This document shows, one piece after another, positions 1 to 11,264 of a stretch of DNA of 64,000 nucleotides. The position numbers and the translations under genes are program-made. This DNA comes from Xiphydria camelus (Eukaryota > Arthropoda > Insecta > Hymenoptera > Xiphydriidae). The stretch spans positions 16,982,138-17,046,137 of the forward strand of contig OY783196.1 in assembly GCA_963678675.1 (NCBI GenBank). Reading direction: 5' to 3'. A model generated the notes under the pieces. That model saw only the letters and a program-made list of their open reading frames with translations. It did no database searches and was not told the origin of the DNA. Position 1 is the first letter of the stretch. Every line of letters begins with the position of its first letter.

Positions 1-722
1 TAACTATTTTGTATAACTGGTTAAAAATTCAGGCAAAAATTTTAAATAGTTATCGAGATATCATTCACACAAATTTCGAAAACCATGTTTCGAGAAAAAC
101 ACGGTCAACTGCGCGCAAAGTGGCTGTACAGCTGTGAGAAGCGTTTACGCTTAGACGGCTGTAACTCGAAAACTAATATGAGTATCGTTCTAAAACCTTT
201 CTAGGGATATTCAACATAACATTGGGGAATTCTTAAAGCAATAAAGAAAATCAATTTTTTCGACCTTCTACGTTGGGCACCCCCCTTAACCCTTCGTCAC
301 TCGCTAGAAACCTACGACCTTAGGTGGTCTCATGGCAAGCGCTGAGCCGCCGTACTAAACGGAGCACGCTGTTGTCACATTACCGGCTACTTTGCACTGA
401 ACGGGAGACGAATGTAAGTGCGTCGTGGCAACACTGTATCTCGAGTTTGTCGGAGAGCTACTCGCACTGGGCGGCTCGGCGCCGCTTTTCCGGTCGCTCG
501 GACAATTAGCATTTTTTCTTAGTTGTGCAAGAGTATTTTTTGAAAAATAGCCACGGGCCTTTTCAGAAATGTTTAAAGGGGAAGCACATATATATTTTTT
601 TCGAATTTTTCTAATAGTAAAAAATATAAAAACGGCGGCGCCGCGCTCATATAGCGAGTGACGAAGGATTAAAAGATATTACATATAATAAAAGGACCAT
701 AATAGTTTTGTATTATTACCAG
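1..722. other. ANAPC1 intron sequence (left window edge)
   Basis: No exon is recognisable here; the reading frames are broken by stops. The first ANAPC1 exon in view begins at 723 with a split codon, so this stretch is intron. It contains one inverted-repeat element (290-668), listed separately. Confidence 0.6.
290..668. mobile_element. piggyBac-type MITE, about 379 bp, TTAA target site
   Basis: The sequences at 286-306 and 652-672 are inverted repeats matching at 20 of 21 positions (left reads TTAACCCTTCGTCACTCGCT). Both ends are bounded by TTAA, the target duplicated by piggyBac elements, and the left end starts CCC as piggyBac termini do; the right end has one substitution (GGA instead of GGG). 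No transposase is encoded, so it would be mobilised in trans. It lies inside an ANAPC1 intron. Confidence 0.7.
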
Positions 723-3700
723 GTCGACCACCGGGACCGGAAATGAAAAATTATGTCGATCGAGAGTCTTATTCCTTAGCCGCTGGCTTAGCTTTAGGAT
801 TAGTAGCACTGGGATGCGGAGGTAGATCAGATCTAACTAATATTCCCGATACGTTGCATTATTATATGGTCGGCGGAAATGTAAGGCCATTTACCGGGGC
901 GCAAAAGGACAAGTACAAATCACCCAGGTAACTAAACAGATATTCGTATACGTCTGCAATATCTAAATAAACAAATCGATTAGGTAAGGTATGTACGTGT
1001 AAACTATATTTACAGCTACCAAATACGCGAAGGAGACTCGATAAATATCGACGTAACGAGTCCCGGAGCTACGATTGCACTAGGACTCATGTACTTCAAT
1101 ACAGGCAATCGCGCAGTAGCCGAGTGGATGCGTGCACCCGATACTCAGTTTCTACTAGACTTTGTTAGGCCGGACTTACTTTTGCTAAGAATACTAGCGA
1201 GGTCGCTTATTCTTTGGGACAAAATAGAACCTACCGTACAGTGGGTCGCCTGTAATGTACCCGACATCGTTTACAAGTACAGATTGCAAAAGCCAACAGC
1301 GAATATGACGCAGAACGTGGACTTGGAAACGATGAAGTCAGTATTTTTCCCTTCATATATTTATTATAAACCCCTTTTCTCTCGTACATATACTTAAAAT
1401 TACATTTTGAATTCTAGCCAAGCGTATTGTAATATTGTGGCTGGTGCTTGCATGGCCTTGGGATTGAAATTCGCGGGTACCGCAAACGTCAACGCCTTCA
1501 AAACTCTACACAATTATGCTCGGATATTCAAAACACTGACGTACAAATCCATCGCGGAATTAGCGGGCAAGTCTACGATTGAAACTTGTTTGAACGTAAT
1601 TCTGTTAGCAACAGCTGTAGTCATGGCTGGGACTGGTAATTTAAAGGTATTTGCTCTTTCCATATGGGGACATCGAGTATTAATTGTATGTGAATGATCG
1701 AATAGCTCTCTTTCTTCCTATTATAGATCATGAGAATATGTAGACACATAAGAACACGCGTGGGTCCTGCCAGTAGCGTCGTTACCTACGGCTCTCATTT
1801 GGCGACACACATGGCGCTAGGTCTTCTGTTCCTAGGTGGTGGCAGATATACCCTTTCCAACAGCCCGCGCGCCGTGGCTGCTCTCGTAATTGCTCTCTTT
1901 CCAAAGTTCCCTACCCACAGCAACGATAACAGGTAAACTTGAAGTTATTAATGGGTTCGGTTATTCACAAACTCTGTTACGGTTAGTAGCTTAATCATTT
2001 CCGAACTTAATCATATCGTCGTTAATTCGTAGGTATCACCTACAAGCACTTCGGCATCTGTATGTGCTGGCTGTTGAACCGCGCTTGCTTCTGCCCAGAG
2101 ACATCGACAATGCTGAACGCTGCTACGCAACCGTGCATCTGCATTTTAAAACGGAAAAATTGGCCGAGGGGCAGGAAACCGTCCTCCGAGCACCGTGTTT
2201 ATTACCTCAGTTAAAAAGCCTGAAGAAAGTTGAAGTAAAAGATGATCGGTACTGGGAAATCACGTTTGAGAGAGATCATAATTGGCATCAGCTGATGAGC
2301 ATGTTGAGTAGATGCGATTTTGTAGACGTTAAACAGAGAGCTGGCTGCTTATCCTATCAAGATGATCCACACGTAATGCCAATTTATATGAAATGTATTT
2401 CGAGACTAGAATCTAGAACACAATGGAAAAAAACGTATTTGTCCAATCTATCAAAAAATCCCCCAAATACACTTATTCGAGACGGGACGAATATCAAATG
2501 ATATAATTCGCACACATATTCCTAAACCGTCACTATACGAAATTTTTGCCGCATGCAACAGTGACGTTAAATCAGTAGTAACCGATGTGTGGAGCAAGTT
2601 GTAAAATATACTTTTTTCATCTTAACATAAAAATCCTAAATACTTCATCCACATAAAGCCACATTATTTCGATTTCATTTTGCTTTGAAGTTTTAAAATG
2701 CTTCTCCTTAAAAATTTAGCTTTTTTTGATATAGTGACGATTTAGGAATATGTGTGCCAACGTATTTGTAGAGACAGATATTCACGCGAAATAATCATGT
2801 TTGCAGGGCTTTAGAAGTTTAGTGGCACAAACTTTGACTACCGAAAATGTGATTGCATGGGCTGCTCGACCCGAGCACGTGACTTCGTTCACGAATGATA
2901 AGACTGTGTTAAATATGGTGAAGTACTTTCTGCACAAACTTTCAGCAGATAAGTATGAAAAGGAAGATAATCGAGAAGTAGAAAGGCGAAGTCGAGGTAA
3001 AACAAGTTTGGGACACACCAGCCAGAACTTAAGTAACGTTTCCGAGAGAGTGCCTGGTCCTTTGAAAGAGAAGGCTGACTTTTCTACTGAAGATATGGAA
3101 ATTGGGGAAGCGTCTCCAAGACTGAAGGAGTTCAAATTAATGTCTAAGAAACTGAACAATCTCCCAAAAATTACAGGATCAGAAGGATACTTTTTACAAA
3201 ATTTCGCAATTATCTTATACGAATGTGTAGTTAAAGATAAAGTCAGCCTTTTGCCATTATGGGTTAACTTATTCAAGAGCATCGAAGTTATCGAACGGCA
3301 ACCAAATAGCTACCTCGTGTGGCAAATAAAGCTTGCCTCCTCCAGAGTTCTCGGACGAAATCACCGAGAGGAAGCGAATCCACTTCTCAGCACTGAAAGC
3401 ATTTTGGGGATAAAACAAAAACTAGCATTCATTATGGACGGTTGGGAAGTTGGTAAGCATCTTTTTTAAGTGATAAATTTTTATATTAGGAATATATAAT
3501 GTGAGCAAGAAATAATTCTATCCTAAAACTTGCAGACTTAAAAGCGGTAATCAAAAGTTACTTTACGACTGGTATCATCGAAGCCGATCCCGTTACGCTA
3601 GCCAAGCTCAGTGCATACTTCACATATTATGATATCCCTTACCGAATTGAGAAAACTACAGGTAAATAATGCATCAATTAAACTTCGTGTGGAGTTGATG

Positions 3701-3828
3701 ACAATGACATGCACGTGTTTGTGCTTTCAATTTCAGTGGGTCCGTTTTCATACACGTCTCTCGAAGGTATATCGCGCGTACCAGATATTACGAGTTACAA
3801 GCTGTATATGATTTTAAACACCGATTAA
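723..3828 (+). CDS. ANAPC1: Anaphase-promoting complex subunit 1, C-terminal part
   Basis: APC1 is the largest scaffold of the anaphase-promoting complex/cyclosome, the nuclear E3 ligase that targets cyclin B and securin. Eight exons are readable: 723-927, 1016-1336, 1418-1646, 1727-1932, 2033-2372, 2807-3452, 3536-3661, 3737-3828, all with GT/AG borders and continuous phase. The protein opens with a stretch very close to vertebrate APC1 (RPPGPEM...DRESYSLAAGLALG), then the proteasome/cyclosome (PC) repeat region with RAPDTQFLLDFVRPDLLLLR, AGTGNLK, HMALGLLFLGGGRY and YHLQALRHLYVLAVEPRLLL. The last exons hold GCLSYQDDPHGFRSLVAQTL and a less conserved tail. About 720 residues are visible, roughly the last third of the usual 1,900-odd, so the gene starts left of the window. 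The 434-bp intron 2373-2806 can be read through without a stop at first, which lengthens the apparent ORF, but the DDPH/GFRSL junction places it clearly. Identification is near certain; the weakest donor is GTCAGT at 1337. Confidence 0.96.
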
Positions 3829-3917
3829 GAGGCAAAGACTGTTGTCAAAAATAGATGTAGACTTGTGATACGGTATATTGTTCCTCGCTCCATAATAATT
3901 GCACTTTTTATGTGCAA

Positions 3918-3923
3918 AATAAA
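3918..3923 (+). terminator. Probable ANAPC1 poly(A) signal
   Basis: AATAAA lies 90 bp after the ANAPC1 stop codon, a normal spacing for a short insect 3' UTR. The cleavage site itself cannot be read. Confidence 0.5.
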
Positions 3924-4211
3924 GATCTTCCTTTGTGGAATGCGAAGGAATTAGTGTCCCAAGAAGGTATAGAAATTAGTCTTACTTTAGGTTTACTCTC
4001 GTATACGTGTAGGTATAATCAAGAACTCATTTGTACCTATTAAATATTTTTTTATAAAACCAATTTAAAACAATATTAAAAAACGTCTCCTTTAATATCC
4101 TCTTTACAGTGATCATTTCACTCGACAAAACTTATGCACAGCTTTTATAAATACTTATATAAATCTTATTCTAATTTACATTTTTTTTGACTTAAGTGCC
4201 ACATATGTATA

Positions 4212-4614
4212 CAGTATGTCCTGTGGATATAAAACGCAAGTATTTGAATTTCCCCCACATTTGACTTTGGTAGTGCTTGGAATGGTGCTGTAGTTAGAGT
4301 TGGCTTCAGAAGAGTGCGCTGCGTTCTTACGAGCCGTGTTTCCGCGAAACCTGTATGATTATTTCTCATCACTTCTACACATTATTTACCATTATTTACA
4401 AATTCAGTTAATTTCGAGGTTAGACGCTTCGATCTCCCGAATTGACAGTTCCCGGGAAATCAGACGTTTTACACTTTTCGCTCTCGAAACACGGCTCATA
4501 AGAACTCAGCGCACTCTTCTGAAGCCAACTCTAACTACAGCACCATTCCAAGCACTACCAAAGTCAAATGTCAGGGAAATTCAAATACGTGCGTTTTATC
4601 CACGGGACATACTG
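4212..4614. mobile_element. TA-flanked hairpin MITE, family P (copy 1)
   Basis: The ends CAGTATGTCCTGTGGAT and its inverted partner are flanked by TA on both sides, the target of Tc1/mariner/pogo elements. The arms pair for about 150 bp each. Further copies lie at 21767-22160 and, heavily interrupted, at 14221-21597. Open frames across it are only the two strands of the hairpin and are not genes. Confidence 0.7.
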
Positions 4615-4736
4615 TACAATTATATACTACATACATTAAAGCAAAATAAAAAAATACTTGTCCGATTAAATTTTAATCATCTTTACATAAATATGGAAGA
4701 GGTAACACATGGAAGTTCTAACTTTTTTAACTTAAG

Positions 4737-5805
4737 TTAAAGGTTTAAAAAAGTTGTCCTCCTTCTATAAAATTGATCTTCGTGAACAATAGGTTTTCCC
4801 GTGATTTGACATATCAGGTGGTCGACTATCTCACCCAAACGAGTATAACAATAAAGGCAGCCAACCAAGATTCCACCCAAATGTCCGGTAAAGGAAGCAT
4901 TTGGTACCAGCAGATGTATCAAAATCAATTCACACCAAACGGCAATCTTACTGGGAACTCGAAATCCTCCTACATCATGCAGTCTATCTTTCTCTTCGCA
5001 AATGACGATTACTTTCAAGGCGAACAATACCGCGGAAAATCCGATAGCACAAGTAGTATAATACGCGTAATCCGCTGTAATTTGCGTGAGAGCGTAACCC
5101 AAAGCTACATACATTGCACTGCATCCTAATGATAGAACTGCCAAAAGGCCGAGAAAATTTGCCGTTCCGTACATGGGTTCCAAATATGAACCCTTCAAGA
5201 TGAAGGAAACCATATTGTAATAAAGATGCATATCTGAACCATGTTCAAAATTGGATAAAATGAAGGATCGCCAATCTCGATGCTTGAGAACTTTAAGCGG
5301 CGATATGCAAACATCTTCCGCATTCCAAGGAACTTCTATCAATCCGGTATACAGTAGAGCCTACAAAACCATAATTGTTTAGCAATTAAGCGAATTATTA
5401 ACAAGAGTTCTGTAATGAACGGTTTTATTGAAAGTACGAAATTTAACACTGAACATCTGAAATACTAGTGTTGACATTTCAGTTTTTAAGAATGTTATGA
5501 CATAGGAAATGGAAAGATTTCAATAACATCATTCAAACGTACAGCAGAAGTTGAACATTTTCTCGAAATTTCTTGTAATTTCGTCATCAAATATTGTGTA
5601 ATTTAAAAGAAATGGTACACTCGTAGTTGATGCAATAGGTTAACTTTCCTGCCATGAGTGTTATTTATTTCAATTTACTTACCTGTCCAATAACTCCCAA
5701 TAACGTGCCCGGTGGAATTTTGTCTAATCCGATATTTACAGCTTGCAAGCACAACAAATAAATGCCGTACTGCAGCCCTTGTTGTCGTCTCTGAGAAGGC
5801 CGCAT
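4737..5805 (-). CDS. RHBDD1: Rhomboid-like intramembrane protease, RHBDD1 (RHBDL4) type
   Basis: Two exons on the minus strand, 5683-5805 and 4737-5360 (GT/AG, phase 0), give 248 residues. RHBDD1 is an ER serine protease that cleaves membrane substrates and links to ER-associated degradation. The start MRPSQRRQQG resembles the family opening. Conserved parts include LKHRDWRSFILSNFEHGSDMHLYYNM (LYxNM: oxyanion region), the nucleophile motif GFSAVLFALK with catalytic Ser, and the histidine motif FTGHLGGILVG; several hydrophobic segments fit six membrane helices. Human RHBDD1 has a long cytosolic C-terminal tail (about 315 residues in all) with ubiquitin- and p97-binding motifs. This copy ends about 50 residues after the His motif, so those motifs seem absent or lie in an unseen exon. 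MITE P1 lies about 120 bp past the stop. Confidence 0.92.
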
Positions 5806-5974
5806 TGTACTGATAAACTAGCAACCGATCGTAAGCAGTCGTAAGTTAAAAAAACACTGTCATCTTCTCGTATTTTACCACGTGCGAGTGATGAAACAGT
5901 CGAGTCAAGTAAATGGTCCACGTGGTATCATAGCACCTGCATACACTATTATATACCTATATTACCTATACCTA

Positions 5975-6168
5975 TGTCCGCGATCACAGAGCCCATAGCA
6001 AAATTGCGAGTTTTGCATGAGCACCCCCGTGGGTCTCCTCATCTGAACTTGCTGACACGCCACACTCGCGAATGACTACGCATGCGCATTCACGCTTCTC
6101 CGGAGGAGAAGACCCACGGTGGTGCTCATGCAAAACTCGCAACCTTTGATCGCGGAGATCGCGGACAT
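5975..6168. mobile_element. Hairpin MITE, family J (copy 1)
   Basis: Left arm TGTCCGCGATCA...TTGCGAGTTTTGCATGAGCAC is mirrored on the right by GTGCTCATGCAAAACTCGCAA...GATCGCGGACATA. The middle holds TGCGCATTCACGCTTCTCCG. Other copies are 11432-11736 and 47156-47398. An (AC)n run follows at 6206-6225. Confidence 0.7.
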
Positions 6169-6205
6169 ATGACATGCGTGGTCCAATGTGCATGAAGTTT
6201 GCTAT

Positions 6206-6225
6206 AACACACACACACACACACA
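6206..6225. repeat. (AC)n microsatellite
   Basis: About ten AC dinucleotides in a row. Confidence 0.9.
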
Positions 6226-7406
6226 CATACGCTGATTATGGTTGTACCTATACAAAGTCACTATCAAGTGCTCGCTTTTTTGCGGAACGAGCCAAAGTGC
6301 AGAAGTAACTATCGATAATTCTGTAATTACAATAAAACAAAATTCGCATACACCTATTTAAAACATTGTTGGATAAATTTGTTAATCATAGAATACTCAC
6401 AGGACTAGAATTAATTTAACATCTTCATCTAGGTATTTTACTTTCAATACGATTATTTATTTAATTAATGAAACACCTCTCTCGCATTCCTTTCACAATC
6501 GTATCTTGGATATACTAGGGAAAATGAGAATACAGAAGAATTTCTTGAAGTTATTTATTAAATTATAAAAAACAATATAAATATTATATAATTTCTTTTA
6601 AAGTTTGGAAGGCACAATGGCAATTTTTTACAACTAGTTATAAAATATTCCGAAAGTGTGGCCACTCAAATATTTTAGACTAAAATTTCTGCACAATCCC
6701 CGGTTTTCCCAGTTGAGAATCTTATGTAGAAGTTTTTGTACGGATAACACATATTATAATTGAAGCGCTCCTAGGAAAATAGCAATAAGTCACATATATT
6801 ATGGCAAATTCAGTTAATTGCATAATTTGACTGGCTAAGAAGGTAACAAGCCACAACATACATGGTAACTAAACAGTTGCTATATTTGGGGATCCAAAAA
6901 AGAAATTCCTTTCGTTAGTCTGAATTTCAATGGACTACGTGTCATCAACGAATCACGAAGTTTCTTTAGAATTTTCTTACAATCGAACTTTAAATAAAAT
7001 TTTTTTAATACAAGGTACGTTCAAATGAAAATTCCAGATTTTACGCAAAATTCCCTGACTTTTTCCAGATTTGAAAAATTCCCTGACTTTTCCAGGTTTT
7101 CCAGAATTCCAGAGTATGTGGCCACCCTGTATTATTAAAAATCTGATTTGAGGATTTAAAAGCAACTTTTAAGCCAGCTTTTCTCAAAATAATCGTAATG
7201 TGGCGTATTACTATTTTCCCCAGAGGGCTTCAATTAGAATATTTCTTGAGCATCAATATATCGCTAGAATGTAACTCGCTTATTTTTCCACGATATCCCG
7301 GATTTCCCAATCTTTTCAACGAGTAGCCACCTCATCTGACTTTTTAGAAAATGCGAACGAGGGCACGAAGAACGTGTGTTAATAAATAGAACGACAAAGG
7401 AGAGAA
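6226..7406. other. Intergenic, no gene seen
   Basis: AT-rich sequence without a recognisable protein. Around 6650-6720 and 7020-7140 there are related phrases (GTGTGGCCACTC, TATGTGGCCACCCTG, repeated CCCTGACTTTTCCAG) that look like the worn ends of a transposon, but I could not define its borders. Confidence 0.4.
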
Positions 7407-7432
7407 TTATAAGCAAAAAATGCCAATGACGA

Positions 7433-8743
7433 TCAATTGGAAAAACCAGGATTGGTATGCTCGATAACGCAACGCCGACAATAGCGTTTCACGGCGCGAT
7501 AACCGATGCAGGTAACTTGCGGACACTCGCCAATATTTAATTGACGTAGACCGCGCACGTAGTAAGCAAGTGTCTCCAGACCGGCATCGGTTATGTGTTC
7601 GCATCCACAGAGGGAGAGTTTCTTCAAATTCGGGCATCCCGTTGATAAAGCTTCTAGAGTCGCGTCACCGATATCACACTTTCCAAGATCCAGAGCCCTC
7701 ATTCGCGGGCAACCGCGCGCGAGGGCGAGCGTTGCGCTGTCGCTGAGTGCTTCGCAACCGCGCGCGTTCAAATAACGCAATTTATAGCAATGTCTCGCCA
7801 CTACCAATAATCCCGCATCGGAGACCCGATCACATTTACCAACCGAGAGATAACGCAGGGACGGTCCAAGACGCGCGGCTAATTCGCGCACGCCAAAGTC
7901 GGTGACTCTCGCGCAATCGGATACCGAGAGCTGTCGAAGTACAGCGCAGTACGAGGCGATAGCGACGAGACTCGCGTCGGTGATACGAGCGCATCGTCGT
8001 AGGTAGAGACAGCCGAGGTATGGCATGCAGGAGAGCGTGAGCACCAGTCCGGAATCGTCCACACCGTGGCAATCGCTCAAATCCAGCGATTGCAACTGCA
8101 GAGGCGTCACTCGAGTGTACACTCTCGTTACTCCGACACTTCCAGTTAAATCCAATTCTCTGAGATACGGGCAATTATCCATAATAGCCGTAATGCTGTC
8201 GTCCGTGACGCGACGAAAGTGACGCAAGACCAAAGTTGTCAAACTGGAAAACGAGTGCGACGCCAATACGCTCGGTAAGCCCGTCGCACCCTCCAGCACG
8301 AGACGAGTAACGCGATTGTGGCAGCCGCGACGTACCAAAATGGAAAGAGCGGCAGCTGCGTTCTGTGGGTAACGCACTTCGACTTCCCTCCATAAAGACG
8401 GATGCCACGCAATTTCCCAAAGACGCTGACTGGTTTGCGCGAGTGCGCATCGATCCTTGGTACTCAACCATGCAAATATTCTCAAGAGCAAGTTATCGTC
8501 CAAATGGCATAATCCGATGGAACTGGTACGCTTTTGAGGTTGCAATGCCTGCTGCTTGGCGACTGTGCAAACAGTTGGAGAAGAGGAGCGACAGACATTG
8601 TTGTCGAGCGTGTGATACCCGAGATCGATTGTATCGGATCCAGGCCTGAATAAGGCCAACTTCTGTGCCAAATATCCGACCGCTCGATCCGAACTGCTCT
8701 GTTCTCCAAAGTTTGAGAGGTAAAGGGGACAGGATCCATCCAT
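7433..8743 (-). CDS. FBXL7: F-box/LRR-repeat protein 7
   Basis: FBXL7 is the substrate receptor of an SCF (SKP1-CUL1-F-box) ubiquitin ligase; in flies it restrains Fat/Dachs growth signalling. This 436-residue protein has a poorly conserved N-terminus, an F-box at about 75-120 (LDDNLLLRIFAWLSTKDRCA...WHPSLWREV), then about eleven cysteine-containing leucine-rich repeats (e.g. LRYLNARGCEALSD, MRALDLGKCDIGD, LKKLSLCGCEHITD). It ends CVIEHTNPGF, almost the exact vertebrate FBXL7 C-terminus. The coding part lies on one exon here. I chose the ATG at 8743; an AG acceptor at about 8756 leaves an open frame upstream of it, so a spliced 5' exon is possible. A good donor on the same strand at about 9191 may end a 5' exon, but it does not extend the frame. 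About 50 residues shorter than human FBXL7, all at the N-terminus. Confidence 0.94.
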   Translation of the reverse strand: MDGSCPLYLSNFGEQSSSDRAVGYLAQKLALFRPGSDTIDLGYHTLDNNVCRSSSPTVCTVAKQQALQPQKRTSSIGLCHLDDNLLLRIFAWLSTKDRCALAQTSQRLWEIAWHPSLWREVEVRYPQNAAAALSILVRRGCHNRVTRLVLEGATGLPSVLASHSFSSLTTLVLRHFRRVTDDSITAIMDNCPYLRELDLTGSVGVTRVYTRVTPLQLQSLDLSDCHGVDDSGLVLTLSCMPYLGCLYLRRCARITDASLVAIASYCAVLRQLSVSDCARVTDFGVRELAARLGPSLRYLSVGKCDRVSDAGLLVVARHCYKLRYLNARGCEALSDSATLALARGCPRMRALDLGKCDIGDATLEALSTGCPNLKKLSLCGCEHITDAGLETLAYYVRGLRQLNIGECPQVTCIGYRAVKRYCRRCVIEHTNPGFSN

Positions 8744-8756
8744 TCCATTCTCTATT

Positions 8757-10364
8757 CTGAAATTGATTTGATTCTATAGAATTTCTACTTTGACTTTCAA
8801 TAAGTAAATATAGGTATACTGTGATAAGTTGATCACCAATTGTAAGACGAGCATCATTGAATTCTCACAGCTGAATACACTTGTACCGAGACAAAATGAG
8901 AAACTTGTATGTACACTGCGATATGTGATAAATTCTAAATTATGCTTTAATAATGCTTGGCTTGGAACGAACGTAGCTATACGGCCTGTCGCTCGATGGC
9001 TTTTGCAGCCTAGTCTATTGCAGCATATTTCTATGTACCGTTTCTGCACTATACTAAAAACACGATTGTATCCTGGTTTCATAGGAAATACTTCTTTAAA
9101 AAATTGGTTTAAAAATAGCTTCCTTTGATCTTTGCACCTTCGAATATCAGTGCTAAATTAATAGTTTCGAATAGAAAAACTTATTGTTTACCTGAATGAC
9201 GACACCAGAAAAAGGTACCATCAAAAGAAGGAGTACTTTAGTGACAGTGTGCAATAATATCGAATACAACGGACCAATTCACTACCACCTCCATCTTGAT
9301 ATTATAATATCCCAATTTCTGGCACAGCTGGCAACCACTGATTTATATTTGTCGGCTAAAACTGCATCTTCAGCTTTTCTTTCTTACGCGATCAATGCGT
9401 TTAAGTTGTATTACTTGTTTAACAGGAAGCACCTTCGACGTAATATTGCACCTTTGCGAGTAGTATTCGCTGGTAACGGTTAGCATTCGTATTCACGGAG
9501 ATCACTGATCGCGGATAGTAGGTACTCTCATCTTTGGACTTCATACCCCCCCACTCTACTCCGCTGATATTTCTCATCGTTCTCCCCCTTATAAACAACA
9601 TTGCTTCTTACGACCGATCGTATCTGTTTCTGGTGACAATATATCATTGTATGATCAAAAAAAGATACTTCTCTAAACTTGTTTGCCTTATTCTTTATCA
9701 TAGCAAGACGAACAAGAAGCTAACAAAAGCCTTCTCGCATCGGTCCAAAGACCGCAGGCGGCGCGCAGCTCTTGAGTATGTCGCGTCTGCATCCAGACTT
9801 GACCTAAAATCCCTATAACTTTTGGAAGTTACTAGATTTTTGGCGGCGCATTCAAACTCTTTGTATTAACCTCTAATTATTGTCATTTTATTAAGCAAGT
9901 AAGGTATAGATGGATTGTAATAGAGAGAAAGAACGAGAACGTCGAAGACTGCGTGATAAGTTAAATAAGTCGCAGGCCACCGTGGTTTCTATTCGCGAGA
10001 TTATAAACACCTTTATTGCGTGATGGACAGGGGATCTGAGTCGCGGGCCGCTGCGAGCTCCGTTTGTAAATATGGTATCCCCTTTCGCGGACCGATAGGT
10101 CGTAGTTAATTTAGCTAGCAAGAATAGTTCTCCTTTCTTTGAGTCACGTAGGCGTGCGCGCATAAGATTTGTTATCGATACGCGCTTCGGATTGCGGGAG
10201 TTCGTGCGCGGTAGACCCACGGTCGATGAGGGCATGTTTTCTTTCGAGTGCGTGGGATTGTGCGCGCCAGAATCAGGGTCGATGCGTACTTTCTTCACAC
10301 GTGGACGCGTGGAGCGTGGATTAGATCATTGTGCGTAGACGAAGAAAGTGGGAGTAGAGTCCTT
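8757..10364. other. Region upstream of FBXL7, no coding gene recognised
   Basis: No frame resembles a known protein. The only notable site is a consensus minus-strand donor near 9191 (CATTCAG|GTAAAC), which may close a 5' exon of FBXL7. GC content rises after about 9700, leading into the repeat-bearing block at 10365. Confidence 0.4.
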
Positions 10365-10760
10365 GACTACGACTAGCGTCGAGTATCAGATTGGTTCCCC
10401 ACATTAGCGCTGAGTATCAGATTGGTTCCCCACATTAGCGCTGAGTATTTGATTGGTTCCCCGTTGTTACCGAGAGGCGGGGACTTTTGATTTAAAAGGA
10501 TGCACTTTGCCGCTCGAGGTGCACTCAGATACCGATTTATAACGACAAATTATATTCCAACTATGTGTTAAAATATAATTCATTGGTGATCACCTAATTC
10601 TTGGATTAAGAGTTTTCATTTCTCCTCTGCAATAAAACTCTTCATCTCCCGATCCCGCTCTTTCCGAGCAGAGTGGTTCAGCACTCCACGGGCACGGACC
10701 TGCCCCCTACAAACGGACCAAGAAGACCAGCCCGGCACGCAACAAGTAATATCGATAGAG
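10365..10760 (+). promoter_or_regulatory. LTR-like promoter and poly(A) block
   Basis: In order: three tandem copies of a repeat carrying GATTGG (an inverted CCAAT box), a TATA-like TTTAAAAGG about 30 bp after them, GCACTCAGAT (initiator-like), then AATAAAA at 10631 and a GC-rich tail. Promoter plus poly(A) signal within 300 bp is the layout of a retrotransposon LTR, so this may be a solo LTR. I cannot define TG...CA ends or a target duplication, and no gag-pol lies next to it. Confidence 0.3.
10381..10463. repeat. Tandem 31-bp repeat with CCAAT boxes
   Basis: Unit begins GAGTATCAGATTGGTTCCCC; two full copies (10381-10411, 10412-10442) and a diverged partial third. Each holds one GATTGG. Confidence 0.85.
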
Positions 10761-10822
10761 ACGGAGGTCTTCAACTGAAATTATGGTACAGAAGCTTGCA
10801 TTTCTACCTTGGTAGGTAGTAC

Positions 10823-11030
10823 ACCCGGGTTCATGGATTCTGAACATAGTGACTTTTCAAAATGTCATCTTTCAATATACTAACCAATGAATAATTAATT
10901 ATCATGCTTTCATTAGCCAGGGCAAAGGCCGCATTAGCTAATGAAAGTATGAGATTTAATTGCTAATTGGTTGTTACGTTTAAAAATTACATTTTGAAAA
11001 GTCACTATGTTCAGAATCCGTGAACCCGAG
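10823..11030. mobile_element. Hairpin MITE, family G
   Basis: Ends CCCGGGTTCATGGATTCTGA and TCAGAATCCGTGAACCCGAG are inverted; the inner arms (GAACATAGTGACTTTTCAAAATG) also pair. The middle resembles the family-H element next to it. Confidence 0.6.
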
Positions 11031-11048
11031 CGACTTTTTTTTAAACGT

Positions 11049-11264
11049 ACACCCGTGCTCACGGAATCTGTCGCTGGTGACTTTTTTTAAACCTTATTTT
11101 TAAACGTACTAACCAGTGAACAATTAATTCTCATGCCCTCATTAGCTACGGTGACGTCTACTCTCGTTAATGAAAGCACGAGGATTGATTAATCATTGGT
11201 TAGTACGTTTAAAAATAACATTTAAAAAAAGTCACCAGCGACAGATTTCGTGAGCACGGGTGTA
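11049..11264. mobile_element. Hairpin MITE, family H, with a half copy after it
   Basis: ACACCCGTGCTCACGG at the left is mirrored by GAGCACGGGTGT at the right, with GTCGCTGGTGAC / GTCACCAGCGAC inside. From 11265 to about 11411 there follows a second right half of the same family, ending GGCCGCGGGGGTGTA, so two insertions or an unequal exchange happened here. Confidence 0.6.

Noticed and set aside
2373..2806. Read-through of the ANAPC1 exon to 2501
   Set aside because: The DDPH|GFRSL junction matches the family, and the extension has no similarity; it is intron.
4300..4740. 146-codon frame, with similar ones near 21443-21844 and 21851-22198
   Set aside because: They run through both arms of family-P hairpins.
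8482..8748. Alternative start of FBXL7 at 8748
   Set aside because: That ATG is in another frame, which has no F-box similarity and stops after 88 codons.
10381..10463. Direct repeats as a possible CRISPR array
   Set aside because: The units are contiguous with no spacers, only three copies, in a eukaryotic sequence.
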